Assembly: GCF_023218935.1 (NCBI RefSeq)
Contig: NZ_JAJIAL010000008.1
Length of the DNA stretch: 64,000 bases
Source of the DNA: Fructobacillus cardui
GTDB lineage: Bacteria > Bacillota > Bacilli > Lactobacillales > Lactobacillaceae
Direction: 5' to 3' (one strand)
The translations under genes were made by a program, and so were the position numbers. Positions 26,131 through 35,340 of this stretch are shown piece after piece. Within the stretch, counting starts at the first letter, position 1. Every line of letters begins with the position of its first letter. The notes under the pieces are model-generated. The model saw only the letters and a list, made by a program, of their open reading frames with translations, was not told the DNA's origin and did not search any database.

Positions 26131-28584
26131 TTACTTCAAAGCAGACCATTGCCACTTAGTGAATTCTTCGATATCGCGACCTTCTTCACGGGTCACCTTC
26201 ATGTGCTTTGCCAAGATGTCATCCATCTTAGTGATGAATGTATCGGCAGCAGCTTGATCAACTGCACCGCGGTCTGCAAGGACAGCAACAGCTTCCTTAG
26301 CTTGGTGGAAACGATCAAGATGTGAGTAAACACGCATGTCGTAAGTAGTTGTGATGTCACCATCTTCACGGTATCCGTGAACAAAGACGTCACCGCGGAA
26401 CTTACGCTCGAAGAAGAATGATTCAACCAAGTCTTCGTATCCGTGGAATCCGAAGATAACTGGTGTATCAGCTTGGAAGAACTTGTTGAATTCGTCATCT
26501 GACAATTCACGTTCGTCGTTTCCAGCTGATTCTGACTTCTTCTGCAAACGAAGCAATTCAACAACGTTTACATAGCGGAACTTAACTTCAGGGAATTCCT
26601 GGTTAACCAACCACAATGCAGCCAAAGTTTCGATTGTTGGTTCTGTACCAGCAGAAGCAAATGTGATGTCCACATCAGCTGATGGTGCAGTAGATGCCCA
26701 ATCGATAACCTTCAAACCTTCAGTAGCCAACACTTCAGCTTCAGCAGCTGAGAACCACTGTTGACGTGGTTGCTTTGAGATAACCATGTGGTTAACCTTT
26801 GAGTGTTCACTGAAGGCACGTTCCATCACTGCCAAAGTTGAGTTACCATCGGCTGGCAAGTATTGACGGATGAAGTTTGACTTCTTTTCGGCCAAGTGAG
26901 TCAACATACCAGGATCCTGGTGAGTGTAACCGTTGTGGTCCTGCTGGAAAGCAGTTGAAGTAGAAATCAAGTTCAATGATGGGTAGTCATTACGCCATGC
27001 TTGTTCTGAAGCGTGACGCAACCACTTGAAGTGCTGAGTGATCATTGAGTCAACAACGCGCAAGAATGATTCGTATGAAGCGAAGATTCCAACACGACCA
27101 GTCAAAGTATAACCTTCAAGCCAACCTTCAGCTTGGTGCTCTGACAATTGAGCATCCAAGATACGGCCTTCTGGAGCTTCATATTGGTCGTTAGGGTTCT
27201 TAACTTCTTCCATCCATTGACGGTTAGTAGTATCAAACAATGACCACAAACGGTTTGACATCGTTTCATCAGGACCAAAGACACGGAATGACTTAGGGTT
27301 CATTTTCATTACCTTTTCAAGGTAGTTTGACAAAGTGAACATGTCCATGTTGCGTTTACCATCTGGCAAGATAGTTCCACGGTTGTCTGCGTTGATGTCG
27401 TTTACGTAATCGCGCCAGTCTGGCAAGTCAAGATCCTTAAGATCTTCACCGCGTTTACGACCACCGTTAGCGATTGGGTTAGCTGACATACGCTTGTCGC
27501 CCTTAGGAGCGATAGCCTTCAATTCATCCTTCAATGAACCATCAGCGTTAAACAATTCTTCAGGCTTGTATGAGTTCATCCATTCTTCGAATTGTGGCAA
27601 TGTGTCCAACTTTCCTTGTGCCAAAGGCAATGGAACTTGGTGGGCACGGAATGAATCTTCGATTGGCATTCCAGCTTGGTCGTGGGTAGGTCCACCCCAA
27701 CCCTTTGGCAAGCGAGCAATAATCACTGGCCATGCAGGAATTGTACCATCTTCATACTTACCGTTTTCACGAGCATCCTTTTGGATAGCTTGGATATCTT
27801 CAATAGCAGTATCGAAGATATCAGCAGCCTTTTCATGGTAAGCCATGTAGTCATGGATGTCATCGTTTTCGATGAAACGAGCTGAGTAACCAAGACCTGC
27901 AAAGAAGTTCTTGATTTCTTCATCTGACATACGTGAGAAGACAGTTGGGTTTGAGATCTTAAATCCGTTCAAATCCAAGATTGGCAAAACAGCACCATCG
28001 TTCTTGGCATTCAAGAACTTGATTGAGTGCCATGAAGTCATTGATGGACCAGTTTCGGCTTCACCATCACCAACAACGGCAAAAGCGATTTGGTCAGGGT
28101 TGTCCAAAACGGCACCGAATGCATGTGACAATGAGTAACCCAATTCTCCACCTTCATGCAATGAACCTGGAGTTTGGGCGGTCATGTGTGAACCAATTCC
28201 ACCTGGAAATGAGAAGCGCTTGAACAAAGTTGACATACCCTTCAAGTCTTGAGTAACTTCTGGGTAATCAGCAGTATATTCACCATCAAGGTAAGCGTTC
28301 GTAACCATGACTTGGCCACCGTGACCAGGGCCACCGATGTAGAACATGTTCAAGTCATACTTGTTGATCAAACGGTTAGCATGAGCATACAAGAATGTTT
28401 GACCTGAGATAGTTCCCCAGTGTCCGATTGGCTTAACCTTAACATCTTCAGCTTGAATAGGCGTCTTAGTTACTGAGAACAATGGGTTTGACTTCAAAAA
28501 AATCATCCCAGCTGACAAATAGTTGGTTGCACGCCACCACTTATCAACAAGTTCCAAGTACTCTTTTGAGTTGTAATCAACCAT
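26131..28584 (-). CDS. xfp: Xylulose-5-phosphate phosphoketolase
   Basis: Thiamine diphosphate enzyme that splits xylulose 5-phosphate into acetyl phosphate and glyceraldehyde 3-phosphate, the key step of heterofermentation. 817 residues, usual length. Conserved blocks: GPGHGGQ, YPEVTQDLKGM, the ThDP site VVGDGEAETGP with N in LDLNGFKISNPT, and SYESFLRVVDSMITQHFKWL and QDHNGYTHQDPG in the second half. ATG 28584 has AAGGAG 10 nt upstream; the frame runs on to 28683 but through the promoter. GntR-family gene directly upstream is the likely regulator. Confidence 0.97.
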   Translation of the reverse strand: MVDYNSKEYLELVDKWWRATNYLSAGMIFLKSNPLFSVTKTPIQAEDVKVKPIGHWGTISGQTFLYAHANRLINKYDLNMFYIGGPGHGGQVMVTNAYLDGEYTADYPEVTQDLKGMSTLFKRFSFPGGIGSHMTAQTPGSLHEGGELGYSLSHAFGAVLDNPDQIAFAVVGDGEAETGPSMTSWHSIKFLNAKNDGAVLPILDLNGFKISNPTVFSRMSDEEIKNFFAGLGYSARFIENDDIHDYMAYHEKAADIFDTAIEDIQAIQKDARENGKYEDGTIPAWPVIIARLPKGWGGPTHDQAGMPIEDSFRAHQVPLPLAQGKLDTLPQFEEWMNSYKPEELFNADGSLKDELKAIAPKGDKRMSANPIANGGRKRGEDLKDLDLPDWRDYVNDINADNRGTILPDGKRNMDMFTLSNYLEKVMKMNPKSFRVFGPDETMSNRLWSLFDTTNRQWMEEVKNPNDQYEAPEGRILDAQLSEHQAEGWLEGYTLTGRVGIFASYESFLRVVDSMITQHFKWLRHASEQAWRNDYPSLNLISTSTAFQQDHNGYTHQDPGMLTHLAEKKSNFIRQYLPADGNSTLAVMERAFSEHSKVNHMVISKQPRQQWFSAAEAEVLATEGLKVIDWASTAPSADVDITFASAGTEPTIETLAALWLVNQEFPEVKFRYVNVVELLRLQKKSESAGNDERELSDDEFNKFFQADTPVIFGFHGYEDLVESFFFERKFRGDVFVHGYREDGDITTTYDMRVYSHLDRFHQAKEAVAVLADRGAVDQAAADTFITKMDDILAKHMKVTREEGRDIEEFTKWQWSALK

Positions 28585-28654
28585 GTAAATAGTACTCCTT
28601 TTTCTTTCAACGAAGCCCGCTTCTGCAAACTCCGGATATATATTTACAAGTCCT

Positions 28655-28683
28655 ATTATATCGAGAGTATTCCATTCATTCAA
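28655..28683 (-). promoter_or_regulatory. xfp promoter
   Basis: Minus strand TTGAAT (28678-28683), 17 bp, TATAAT (28655-28660). Leader about 64 nt. Confidence 0.7.
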
Positions 28684-28708
28684 GAAAAAAAGCCCTTTGG
28701 GCCTAACT
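28684..28708 (-). terminator. gntR terminator
   Basis: Stem GCCC-AAA-GGGC followed by TTTTTTT on the minus strand, abutting the xfp promoter. Confidence 0.7.
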
Positions 28709-28734
28709 TTTTCGTTTTTGGTTGCATTTCTTTA

Positions 28735-28756
28735 TTAATTGGGCCGGTCCAATTAA
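28735..28756. promoter_or_regulatory. Palindromic operator-like site between gntR and xfp
   Basis: TTAATT-GGGCC / GGTCC-AATTAA, 22 bp with one mismatch between arms. Its core TTGGGCCGGTCCAA resembles TTGGTCCGACCA in the gntR promoter. It lies 52 bp upstream of the xfp -35 and past the gntR stop. Confidence 0.45.
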
Positions 28757-28802
28757 CCTTTATTAAACACATTCCATCAAATTGTTTACTAAATCAGTTT
28801 CC

Positions 28803-29531
28803 TTATTCCGAACCAAGCGAGACGAAAGCATTATAACGTAGGTATTTGTAGTGCAAGCGCATATTAGAATATTCCAACGGTGTCCCATCATCCATGAAGA
28901 AAATCCCTTCCATGATACCCACAGGTTCAGTTGCTTTGAGCTTTAACAACTTCTGTTCTTCGGCATTGGATGGCTCGGTCATGATGGTCATAAATGACCT
29001 TGTCACTGTCTTGGACTTGCGTTTTTCAACATATTCGTAAATGGATTTGGTCACCGTTTCCCGATTAAGCCCCGGCAATAAAGAAATCGGCACGTAGCCA
29101 TACTCAATCATGAATGGCACGCCATCCAATTTACGGAGGCGTTTAATTTCATAAACGAAATCCCCATCTTTTAAAAATAATGCTGATTGCTGCTCTGGCG
29201 TCGCCTGAATCACCCGGAAGTCCAGGAGCTCAATGCTGGGTGCCTGACCATTAATCCGAAAAGAATCCGAAACGCCCAAGTTTGATCCCTCATGTTGAAA
29301 GATTGCCTGATTTTTCAGGTATAAGGGGTTCACAAAAGTTCCAGACCCGCGCTTCTTAAAGATAATCCCCTGCTGGACCAAGACGTTGAGGGCCCGTTTG
29401 ATGGAAGAACGTGAAACCTGGTAATCTGCCGCTAATGTTCGCTCATCTGGTAATTTGAGGTCTTCGTACTGACCCTGATAAATTTTCTGTTTGATATCGG
29501 CTTGCACCGTTACATAAATTGCTTCTGACAT
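28803..29531 (-). CDS. GntR family (HutC-type) transcriptional regulator
   Basis: 242 residues. N-terminal winged helix (IYVTVQADIKQKIYQGQYEDLKLPDERTLAADYQVSRSSIKRALNVLVQQGIIFKKRGSGTFV) and a C-terminal UTRA effector domain (FRINGQAPSIELLDFRVIQATPEQQ...). UTRA domains bind sugar phosphates or similar small molecules. Position suggests control of the phosphoketolase gene and of itself. There is no Shine-Dalgarno: the -10 box ends 7 nt before the ATG, so the mRNA is probably leaderless. Confidence 0.9.
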   Translation of the reverse strand: MSEAIYVTVQADIKQKIYQGQYEDLKLPDERTLAADYQVSRSSIKRALNVLVQQGIIFKKRGSGTFVNPLYLKNQAIFQHEGSNLGVSDSFRINGQAPSIELLDFRVIQATPEQQSALFLKDGDFVYEIKRLRKLDGVPFMIEYGYVPISLLPGLNRETVTKSIYEYVEKRKSKTVTRSFMTIMTEPSNAEEQKLLKLKATEPVGIMEGIFFMDDGTPLEYSNMRLHYKYLRYNAFVSLGSE

Positions 29532-29538
29532 AATATCT

Positions 29539-29562
29539 ATTGTAGCATAATTGGTCCGACCA
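29539..29562 (-). promoter_or_regulatory. gntR promoter with overlapping palindrome
   Basis: Extended -10 TGCTACAAT on the minus strand (-10 at 29539-29544). The palindrome TGGTC-C-GACCA (29552-29562) sits just upstream, where bound repressor would block polymerase. Confidence 0.55.
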
Positions 29563-29611
29563 CTTTTTAAAATTGGTTCTAACTGCTTTTTCTCTGATTT
29601 TTTTCTTGTGC

Positions 29612-29617
29612 TAAAAT
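29612..29617 (+). promoter_or_regulatory. Extended -10 of the EbsC/YbaK gene
   Basis: TGCTAAAAT; only 6 nt (AGAGTC) separate the -10 from the ATG at 29624, predicting a leaderless message. Confidence 0.5.
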
Positions 29618-29623
29618 AGAGTC

Positions 29624-30130
29624 ATGGCAAAGAAGAAAAAAGATAAAAAAACATTACCCGAACAGGTCCTCCACAAGCACGGCGTGGCCTATGAGCCACT
29701 TGAACTAAACGCATTGGACTTAAGTGAAGAAGAGGTTGCGACTAAGATGAATGAATTGGGCATTCAACAATCCGACATCTTTAAGACGCTAGCCGTCAAG
29801 GGCGACAAGACCGGTCCACTGGTTGCCGTCGTCCCCCTCACCAAGCGCTTAGATATGAAAAAATTAGCTACCGTTTCCGGTAACAAAAAAACCCATATGT
29901 TGCCACTCAAGGAACTAGTAGCCACTACCGGCTATGTTCACGGTGCCAACAACCCCGTTGGTATTTGGCAGAACCACGGCTTTCCCATCTACTTCGCCAA
30001 GGAAGCAGAGGCAGCTGATTACTTCTTGGTTTCGGCCGGTGAACTCGGTCGCTCCGATAAGTTAAATCCCAAAGAGTTGGCGGCGATGATTAATGCCCCC
30101 TTCGCCGATTTAACCGAAACGGAATCATAA
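29624..30130 (+). CDS. Cys-tRNA(Pro)/Cys-tRNA(Cys) deacylase, YbaK/EbsC family
   Basis: Trans-editing hydrolase that clears mischarged Cys-tRNA(Pro), 168 residues. Family blocks: SDIFKTLAVKGDKTGPLVAVVPLTKRLDMKKLA with the catalytic Lys region, GYVHGANNPVGI and FLVSAGELGRSDKLNPKELA. The N-terminus is very Lys-rich (MAKKKKDKKTL). No Shine-Dalgarno is visible and the -10 lies 6 nt before the ATG. Divergent from gntR with 92 bp between start codons. Confidence 0.9.
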   Translation: MAKKKKDKKTLPEQVLHKHGVAYEPLELNALDLSEEEVATKMNELGIQQSDIFKTLAVKGDKTGPLVAVVPLTKRLDMKKLATVSGNKKTHMLPLKELVATTGYVHGANNPVGIWQNHGFPIYFAKEAEAADYFLVSAGELGRSDKLNPKELAAMINAPFADLTETES

Positions 30131-30146
30131 AACAATTTTCAACAAC

Positions 30147-30193
30147 AAGCAAAAGGCAGCACATCTATTTTGAATGTGCTGCCTTTTGCTTTT
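30147..30193. terminator. Bidirectional terminator
   Basis: Perfect stem AAGCAAAAGGCAGCACAT / ATGTGCTGCCTTTTGCTT between the convergent EbsC and dnaB genes. Confidence 0.85.
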
Positions 30194-30203
30194 ATTTGAT
30201 TAT

Positions 30204-31688
30204 TTACCAGCCTTGCGACATATCAGGAATTGGGTCAAAGCCCGATTGCTCCTGGCGATAAGTACCGGCCATGTTCGAGAATTTAAAAGTTGGCTTGTTA
30301 AACATCAACTCCGCCTTCCCTCTAGCCCCGGCACGGTTCTTTTCAACAAGGACTTCAATTGGGACAACCGTTACCTCTTCGACTTGGTTGCCACCCTCAT
30401 CATCGTCCTCACCTGCTCGGTTGGGATGGTAGTCATCCCGGTACAAAAAGGCCACGATATCGGCATCCTGCTCAATCGAACCGGATTCACGCAAGTCCGA
30501 AAGAATTGGCCGTTGGTCTTGACGCTGCTCAACGCCACGCGAAAGCTGAGCCAAGGCAATAATCGGCGTATGCAATTCCTTCGCCAACTTTTTAATCGAA
30601 CGAGAAACTTCAGAAACGGCCTGCTGGCGACTTTCACTATTGGCAGACTCAATCAAACCCAAGTAGTCAATCATCACCAACCCTAGTGGATGGGGATTTT
30701 CATCCCGTTCTTCTTCTGGCATGCGCCCCACAACCTCGCGCTCTAATTTACGCAACTTGGCCGAGATTTGCGCCATCCGAATTCCTGGCGTGTCATCCAT
30801 ATAAATCTGCATGTTCGCCAACGATTGAACGGCTAAGGTTAATGCAGCCCAATCCTCTTCTTGCATATCACCAGTGGTCAATTTATTAGAATCAATGCCA
30901 CCTTCTGCAGCGACTAATCGAGTTACCAAATCAACGGCACCCATTTCCAAAGAGAAAATCACAACAGGCTTCTTCTCAGTTTTGGCTGCGTTTTTGGCAA
31001 TGTTCAAGACGAAAGCCGTCTTTCCAACGGCCGGACGGGCACCAATGACAATCATTTGGTCTTCACGAAAACCGTGTGTTAACTCATCTAATTGGTCATA
31101 GCCCGAGGCGATGCCGATGACCTTACTATCGTTTTCGCTGGCTGCCTGCAAATTTTCTTGGAATTCATTCAAGACGTCCTTAATCCGGCGCAAATCATCA
31201 TCGCCCTGACTTTGGGCCAGACGGTCGAGCTGACGACCGAGGTCCTCGAGTAATTCACTCGATGGTTCGGACCCGTCATAGGCCAACGTCATCGATTCTG
31301 TTAACGTTTGAATCAACCGCCGCAAAATCGCTTTTTCATGGACGATTTGTGCATAAAATTTTAAGTTTGAAGCAGATGCTGAAGCCTGTGAAATTTCAAC
31401 CAAGTAGTCTACCCCGCCAACATTTTCCAACTGGCCCATGGCATTCAACTTGTCTTGCAGGGTCAACATATCAACAGGTCGTTCTTCTGCAACCAGCAGC
31501 TGCATGGCTTTAAAAATTTCTTGGTGCTTTTGCCGATAAAAATCGCTTGGGTCAAGGACGGCTTCCGCCGCGACAACGGCTGCCTCTGATTGAACATCAA
31601 AGAAAATAGCACCCAAAACGGCACGTTCTGCCGCTTCATCATTGGGTGCTTGTCGATATTCATTGCCCATTACTGAAACATCAGCCAT
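30204..31688 (-). CDS. dnaB: Replicative DNA helicase DnaB
   Basis: Hexameric fork helicase (DnaC in B. subtilis terms), 494 residues. N-terminal primase-interacting domain (AAERAVLGAIFFD) and RecA-like core with Walker A GARPAVGKTAF, Walker B VMIDYLGLI, and DLRESGSIEQDADIVAFLYRD. The linker between them covers about 150-190. Follows rplI by one base, the conserved gdpP-rplI-dnaB order. No intein. Confidence 0.97.
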   Translation of the reverse strand: MADVSVMGNEYRQAPNDEAAERAVLGAIFFDVQSEAAVVAAEAVLDPSDFYRQKHQEIFKAMQLLVAEERPVDMLTLQDKLNAMGQLENVGGVDYLVEISQASASASNLKFYAQIVHEKAILRRLIQTLTESMTLAYDGSEPSSELLEDLGRQLDRLAQSQGDDDLRRIKDVLNEFQENLQAASENDSKVIGIASGYDQLDELTHGFREDQMIVIGARPAVGKTAFVLNIAKNAAKTEKKPVVIFSLEMGAVDLVTRLVAAEGGIDSNKLTTGDMQEEDWAALTLAVQSLANMQIYMDDTPGIRMAQISAKLRKLEREVVGRMPEEERDENPHPLGLVMIDYLGLIESANSESRQQAVSEVSRSIKKLAKELHTPIIALAQLSRGVEQRQDQRPILSDLRESGSIEQDADIVAFLYRDDYHPNRAGEDDDEGGNQVEEVTVVPIEVLVEKNRAGARGKAELMFNKPTFKFSNMAGTYRQEQSGFDPIPDMSQGW

Positions 31689-31689
31689 T

Positions 31690-32142
31690 TTAGCCCTCGC
31701 TAACGTGCACTCGGAGGTCGGCCATCACATCGCGGTGCAACTTAACAGGAACTGTGGTGAAGCCCATTGCGTGAATTGGCTGATTTAAGAGTAGCTTCCG
31801 CTTATCGATTTTGACCTTGTATTGGTCAGACAAAGCAGCCACGATTTGCTTCGTTGAAACAGCTCCAAAGAGACGACCATCCGTACCGGCCTTTCCCTTG
31901 ATTTCGATCACTGTCTTTTCGTTTTCTAGCTTTTCCTTCAACTGCTTGGCTTCAGCCAATTCTTCAGCCGCCAACTTTTCTTCGGCCTTCTGCCGACCCT
32001 TGACTGCCCCGAGGTTTTTCCCAGTTGCTGGTTCTGCTTTTTTATTCTTGATTAAGAAGTTGTTGGCGTAACCATCCGGAACGTCCTTCACTTCGCCCTT
32101 CTTACCGCGACCCTTAACATCTTCCAAAAATACAACTTTCAT
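31690..32142 (-). CDS. rplI: Large ribosomal subunit protein bL9
   Basis: 150 residues. MKVVFLEDVKGRGKKGEVKDVPDGYANNFLIKNKKA is the bL9 N-terminal domain; the long helix (EEKLAAEELAEAKQLKEKLENE) and the C-terminal domain follow. ATG 32142 has AAGGAGG upstream; a longer frame to 32178 is ignored. About 80 nt after gdpP and tightly linked to dnaB. Confidence 0.97.
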   Translation of the reverse strand: MKVVFLEDVKGRGKKGEVKDVPDGYANNFLIKNKKAEPATGKNLGAVKGRQKAEEKLAAEELAEAKQLKEKLENEKTVIEIKGKAGTDGRLFGAVSTKQIVAALSDQYKVKIDKRKLLLNQPIHAMGFTTVPVKLHRDVMADLRVHVSEG

Positions 32143-32225
32143 CTTCGCCTCCTTCTGGGCTTGTTCATCACGAGCCAAATACTTTGTTTTATCTTACTGA
32201 TTTTATGACAACATTGTCAAAAGTT

Positions 32226-34259
32226 TTATTCAGCTTCTTCCGCTTCTTGACTGGCAATTGCTTGCAAAAGCCGGTCAGCAGCCTCGTCTGTCGTCACGTC
32301 AGACATTTGCGTGGCCGCATTGGACAAATGGCCGCCACCACCAAGGTCTTCCATAATTGTTTGCACGTTGAAATCGCCGTTTGACCGGGCTGAAATCCCA
32401 ACCCGACCGTCATCACGCTTTGTGAGCACAAAGGAAGCCTTGACGCCCTCAACCTGAAGCAGTTCATCGGCTGCCTGGGCCGCAATCACGCTTTGGTAGA
32501 CGGTATCGTTATCGCCAACCGCAATCGCTGAATGATTGTTAATCTCAGCTAAGTGAATCAATTCGGCACGGGCCTTAAAGTCCGAGAACTTTTCCTTTAA
32601 GAAGGACTGGAGTAACTCATTATCGGCGCCATTGGCCCGCAAATACGAAGCCGCATCAAAGGTTCTTGATCCCGTCCGCAAAACAAAGTTTTTCGTATCA
32701 ACTTGAATCCCGCCAAGCATGGCAGTGGCTTCGAGTCCGGTAATTGGTGCACCCTTTTGGTTCTGGTACTGCAACAATTCCGTTACCAACTCTGACGTTG
32801 ATGAAGCATATGGTTCGATATAAGTCAGCATTGGCTTATCCGGCAGGCCATTTTCAGCCAAACGGTGGTGATCAATAACCACAACCCGATCCTTCAAGTC
32901 CCTCAACAAATCAGGTGCGCCATCCAAGGCCTCCTTGGCATGGTCAACCAAAATCAGCAATGACTTCTCCGTTGCTAAATCAAGCGCCTCTTTTTCGCTA
33001 ATAATCGAAGCACCGAGGTCAACACCAGGCTCCCCCTCGCCCATCTGATCTGCTCGGACGGTCGCCAAGAGCGATTGGATATCTGAAAAAATTTCGTCCT
33101 CATTAACAACCACAAAGGCCTTCTTGCCCCGTGTTTGACTAAAGCGCCATAGTCCCATTGCCGAACCAACGGCATCCATATCTGGCCTCTGATGGCCGAC
33201 CACAAAGACTTGGTCGGATTGATCCATCAATTCGGCAATGGTTTGTGAAATCACCCGGGCCCGGACACGCGTCCGCTTTTCCATCGGATTCGTTGTTCCA
33301 CCATAGAAGCGGGCTGGCATGTCTTCTGCCTTCACAACCACTTGATCACCACCACGACCCAATGCCAAGTCCAAGTTCGTTTGCGCTAATTGAACCAAAG
33401 AATTGATGTCCTGTTCCCCATAGGCGATTCCCATCGAAAGCGTCAGGGGTGAATTCTGCTGGGCCGTTGCTTCACGGACAGTCTTAACCACCGAGAATTT
33501 CTCGTCTTCGGCCTTAGCCAAGTCACGTTGGTAACCCATCAAGAGGTAAGTTACTGGTGACAAACGGCGGACGTACAAATGGTACTTTTTAGCCCAATCC
33601 GTCAACTGTCCAGTCACATAAGTCCGCAACTTCGACGTCTCAGAATCAGGCATTCCTTCTGTCACTTCTTCATAGTTATCAACCGAAACCAATCCGGTGA
33701 CCAGCCTGTGATCAGCTAAGTCGCGGTTTAAGGCTTCATTTTGGCTCACATCTAAGAGGTAAATAACGCCCAACTGTTCCTGATAAGCCATATCAAAGGA
33801 TCGGTCAAGCCAGGAGAAACGGTTAACCTTATCATCGGCATAATTTTTCACAGCAAAGGCTAGGTCCCCATCTGCCTCCGACAGGCTTTCGCCAATTAAG
33901 TCTTGGTCAGCCAATAAGTTTTGGAGGTAGGGATTCACCCAGACAATCCGGTCCCCTTTACCCAAAAGAATAATCCCCATTGGCATTTCTAAAATGGCCT
34001 CTTGTTGGCCTAATTTAACGCGGTAGGTCAACTCCTCTAAGTAGGACTCATTTGATTGACCTGCCTGGATTAATCCTTTGAGCATGGTAGCAAAAAAAGC
34101 CACCAAGAGCACAAGCCAAACTAACCCTAAGATCCAACTAGTCAAAAGTGCCAAAATCAAAGAAACAAAGGCCACAATAAACATGCCAATCGTTCCTGTC
34201 ATAAAGGTTTTATTTTGTTGAAAGCGGGACAACACCCGCAGCTTCGAAAATGTTTTCAT
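32226..34259 (-). CDS. gdpP: Cyclic-di-AMP phosphodiesterase GdpP
   Basis: Membrane enzyme degrading c-di-AMP, which controls osmolyte uptake and wall homeostasis. 677 residues. Two N-terminal membrane segments (20-65), a PAS-like domain (90-170), a degenerate GGDEF domain (175-300, with no intact GGDEF), then DHH (VVGHQRPDMDAVGSAMGL, ILVDHAKE, VVVIDHHRL) and DHHA1 (GGGGHLSNAATQ). GAGG precedes the ATG. First gene of gdpP-rplI-dnaB. Confidence 0.95.
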   Translation of the reverse strand: MKTFSKLRVLSRFQQNKTFMTGTIGMFIVAFVSLILALLTSWILGLVWLVLLVAFFATMLKGLIQAGQSNESYLEELTYRVKLGQQEAILEMPMGIILLGKGDRIVWVNPYLQNLLADQDLIGESLSEADGDLAFAVKNYADDKVNRFSWLDRSFDMAYQEQLGVIYLLDVSQNEALNRDLADHRLVTGLVSVDNYEEVTEGMPDSETSKLRTYVTGQLTDWAKKYHLYVRRLSPVTYLLMGYQRDLAKAEDEKFSVVKTVREATAQQNSPLTLSMGIAYGEQDINSLVQLAQTNLDLALGRGGDQVVVKAEDMPARFYGGTTNPMEKRTRVRARVISQTIAELMDQSDQVFVVGHQRPDMDAVGSAMGLWRFSQTRGKKAFVVVNEDEIFSDIQSLLATVRADQMGEGEPGVDLGASIISEKEALDLATEKSLLILVDHAKEALDGAPDLLRDLKDRVVVIDHHRLAENGLPDKPMLTYIEPYASSTSELVTELLQYQNQKGAPITGLEATAMLGGIQVDTKNFVLRTGSRTFDAASYLRANGADNELLQSFLKEKFSDFKARAELIHLAEINNHSAIAVGDNDTVYQSVIAAQAADELLQVEGVKASFVLTKRDDGRVGISARSNGDFNVQTIMEDLGGGGHLSNAATQMSDVTTDEAADRLLQAIASQEAEEAE

Positions 34260-34443
34260 GAAGGCCTCAACTATTCTTTGCTTACATACTTACCTAACAT
34301 TTTACCATACGAACAAAAGACTGTTGAAAAGTAAGCTAACCAGATAACCAAAAGAAAAAAGTCAGACCGACTCTGGCATATACCGCAAAAGTGATAATCC
34401 TTTTTGAGCATACGACCATCAAAGGGCTGACTTTTAGAACAAA

Positions 34444-34469
34444 AAAACCAAGACAATTGTCTTGGTTTT
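34444..34469 (-). terminator. rpsF-ssb-rpsR terminator
   Basis: Perfect palindrome AAAACCAAGACAA / TTGTCTTGGTTTT after the rpsR stop. Confidence 0.85.
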
Positions 34470-34478
34470 CCTTGCACA

Positions 34479-34742
34479 TTAGTCTTCAGTGACGAATGGC
34501 AACAAGGCCATGATACGAGCACGCTTGATAGCGGCCGTAACCTTGCGTTGGTTCTTTGCTGAAGTTCCAGTCACACGACGTGGCAAAATCTTACCGCGTT
34601 CTGAGATGAAACGTTCCAACAATTCTGTATCCTTGTAATCCACGTATTCGATGTGGTTGGCTGCAATAAAGTCAACCTTACGACGACGGCGTGGTCCACC
34701 TTGTGGGCGACGACGTTGTGGACGTGCGTTTTGTTCAGGCAT
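34479..34742 (-). CDS. rpsR: Small ribosomal subunit protein bS18
   Basis: 87 residues with a basic N-terminus (RPQRRRPQGGPRRRRKVDF) and the core ILPRRVTGTSAKNQRKVTAAIKRARIMALLPF. No zinc-binding Cys residues. Last gene of the rpsF-ssb-rpsR operon; bS18 and bS6 bind each other on the 30S platform. Confidence 0.97.
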   Translation of the reverse strand: MPEQNARPQRRRPQGGPRRRRKVDFIAANHIEYVDYKDTELLERFISERGKILPRRVTGTSAKNQRKVTAAIKRARIMALLPFVTED

Positions 34743-34772
34743 AATCTGTCTCCTTTCAAATGAAATGTAAAG

Positions 34773-35309
34773 TTAAAATGGTAGGTCATCATCAGAAATA
34801 TCAATTTCTGAATTATTATTGGCCGCAAAGGGATTTGCCCCCTGCTGGTTACCACTTTGTTGGTTGTTATTTTGATTTGCGGATGCAAATGGATCAGCGT
34901 TATCAAAGTCCTGGCTATTGCCAGAGAAGTCTTGGTCTTGGCCTTGGCCTTGACCAGACCCATTTTGGGCCCGACGGCGTTCACTTTCAACCTTTGATTC
35001 AAGTAGTGAGAAGTTATCAACGACAACTTCTGTTACATAAACACGTTGCCCGGCATTATTTTCATAATTACGCGTTTGCAACCGACCTTCGATTGCCACC
35101 AAAGCCCCTTTACCAGTAAAGTTGGCAAAGTTTTCAGCTGATTTTCGCCAGATAACGGCGTTGATAAAATCAGCTTCACGGTCTCCATTAGCATTGGTAA
35201 AGTTCCGATTCACGGCAAGTGAAAAGGAGCCAACCGCTACACCAGATTGGGTATAGCGCAATTCCACGTCACGGGTTAACCGTCCAATTAAAACAACTCG
35301 ATTAATCAT
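34773..35309 (-). CDS. ssb: Single-stranded DNA-binding protein
   Basis: 178 residues. OB fold (MINRVVLIGRLTRDVELRYTQSGVAVGSFSLAVNR ... FINAVIWRKSAENFANFTGKGALVAIEGRLQTRNYE), a Gln/Asn/Gly-rich linker from 115 and the acidic protein-interaction tip DISDDDLPF. Sits between rpsF and rpsR as usual in Firmicutes. Confidence 0.97.
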   Translation of the reverse strand: MINRVVLIGRLTRDVELRYTQSGVAVGSFSLAVNRNFTNANGDREADFINAVIWRKSAENFANFTGKGALVAIEGRLQTRNYENNAGQRVYVTEVVVDNFSLLESKVESERRRAQNGSGQGQGQDQDFSGNSQDFDNADPFASANQNNNQQSGNQQGANPFAANNNSEIDISDDDLPF

Positions 35310-35340
35310 CTTTTAGGTCCTTTCCCGGTGGAATTGTGTC

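Noticed and set aside
28585..28683. Longer phosphoketolase N-terminus
   Set aside because: It covers the xfp promoter and leader, and family proteins start at the ATG at 28584.
34271..34522. 83-codon minus-strand ORF between gdpP and rpsR
   Set aside because: It overlaps the rpsR end and its terminator; sequence looks random.
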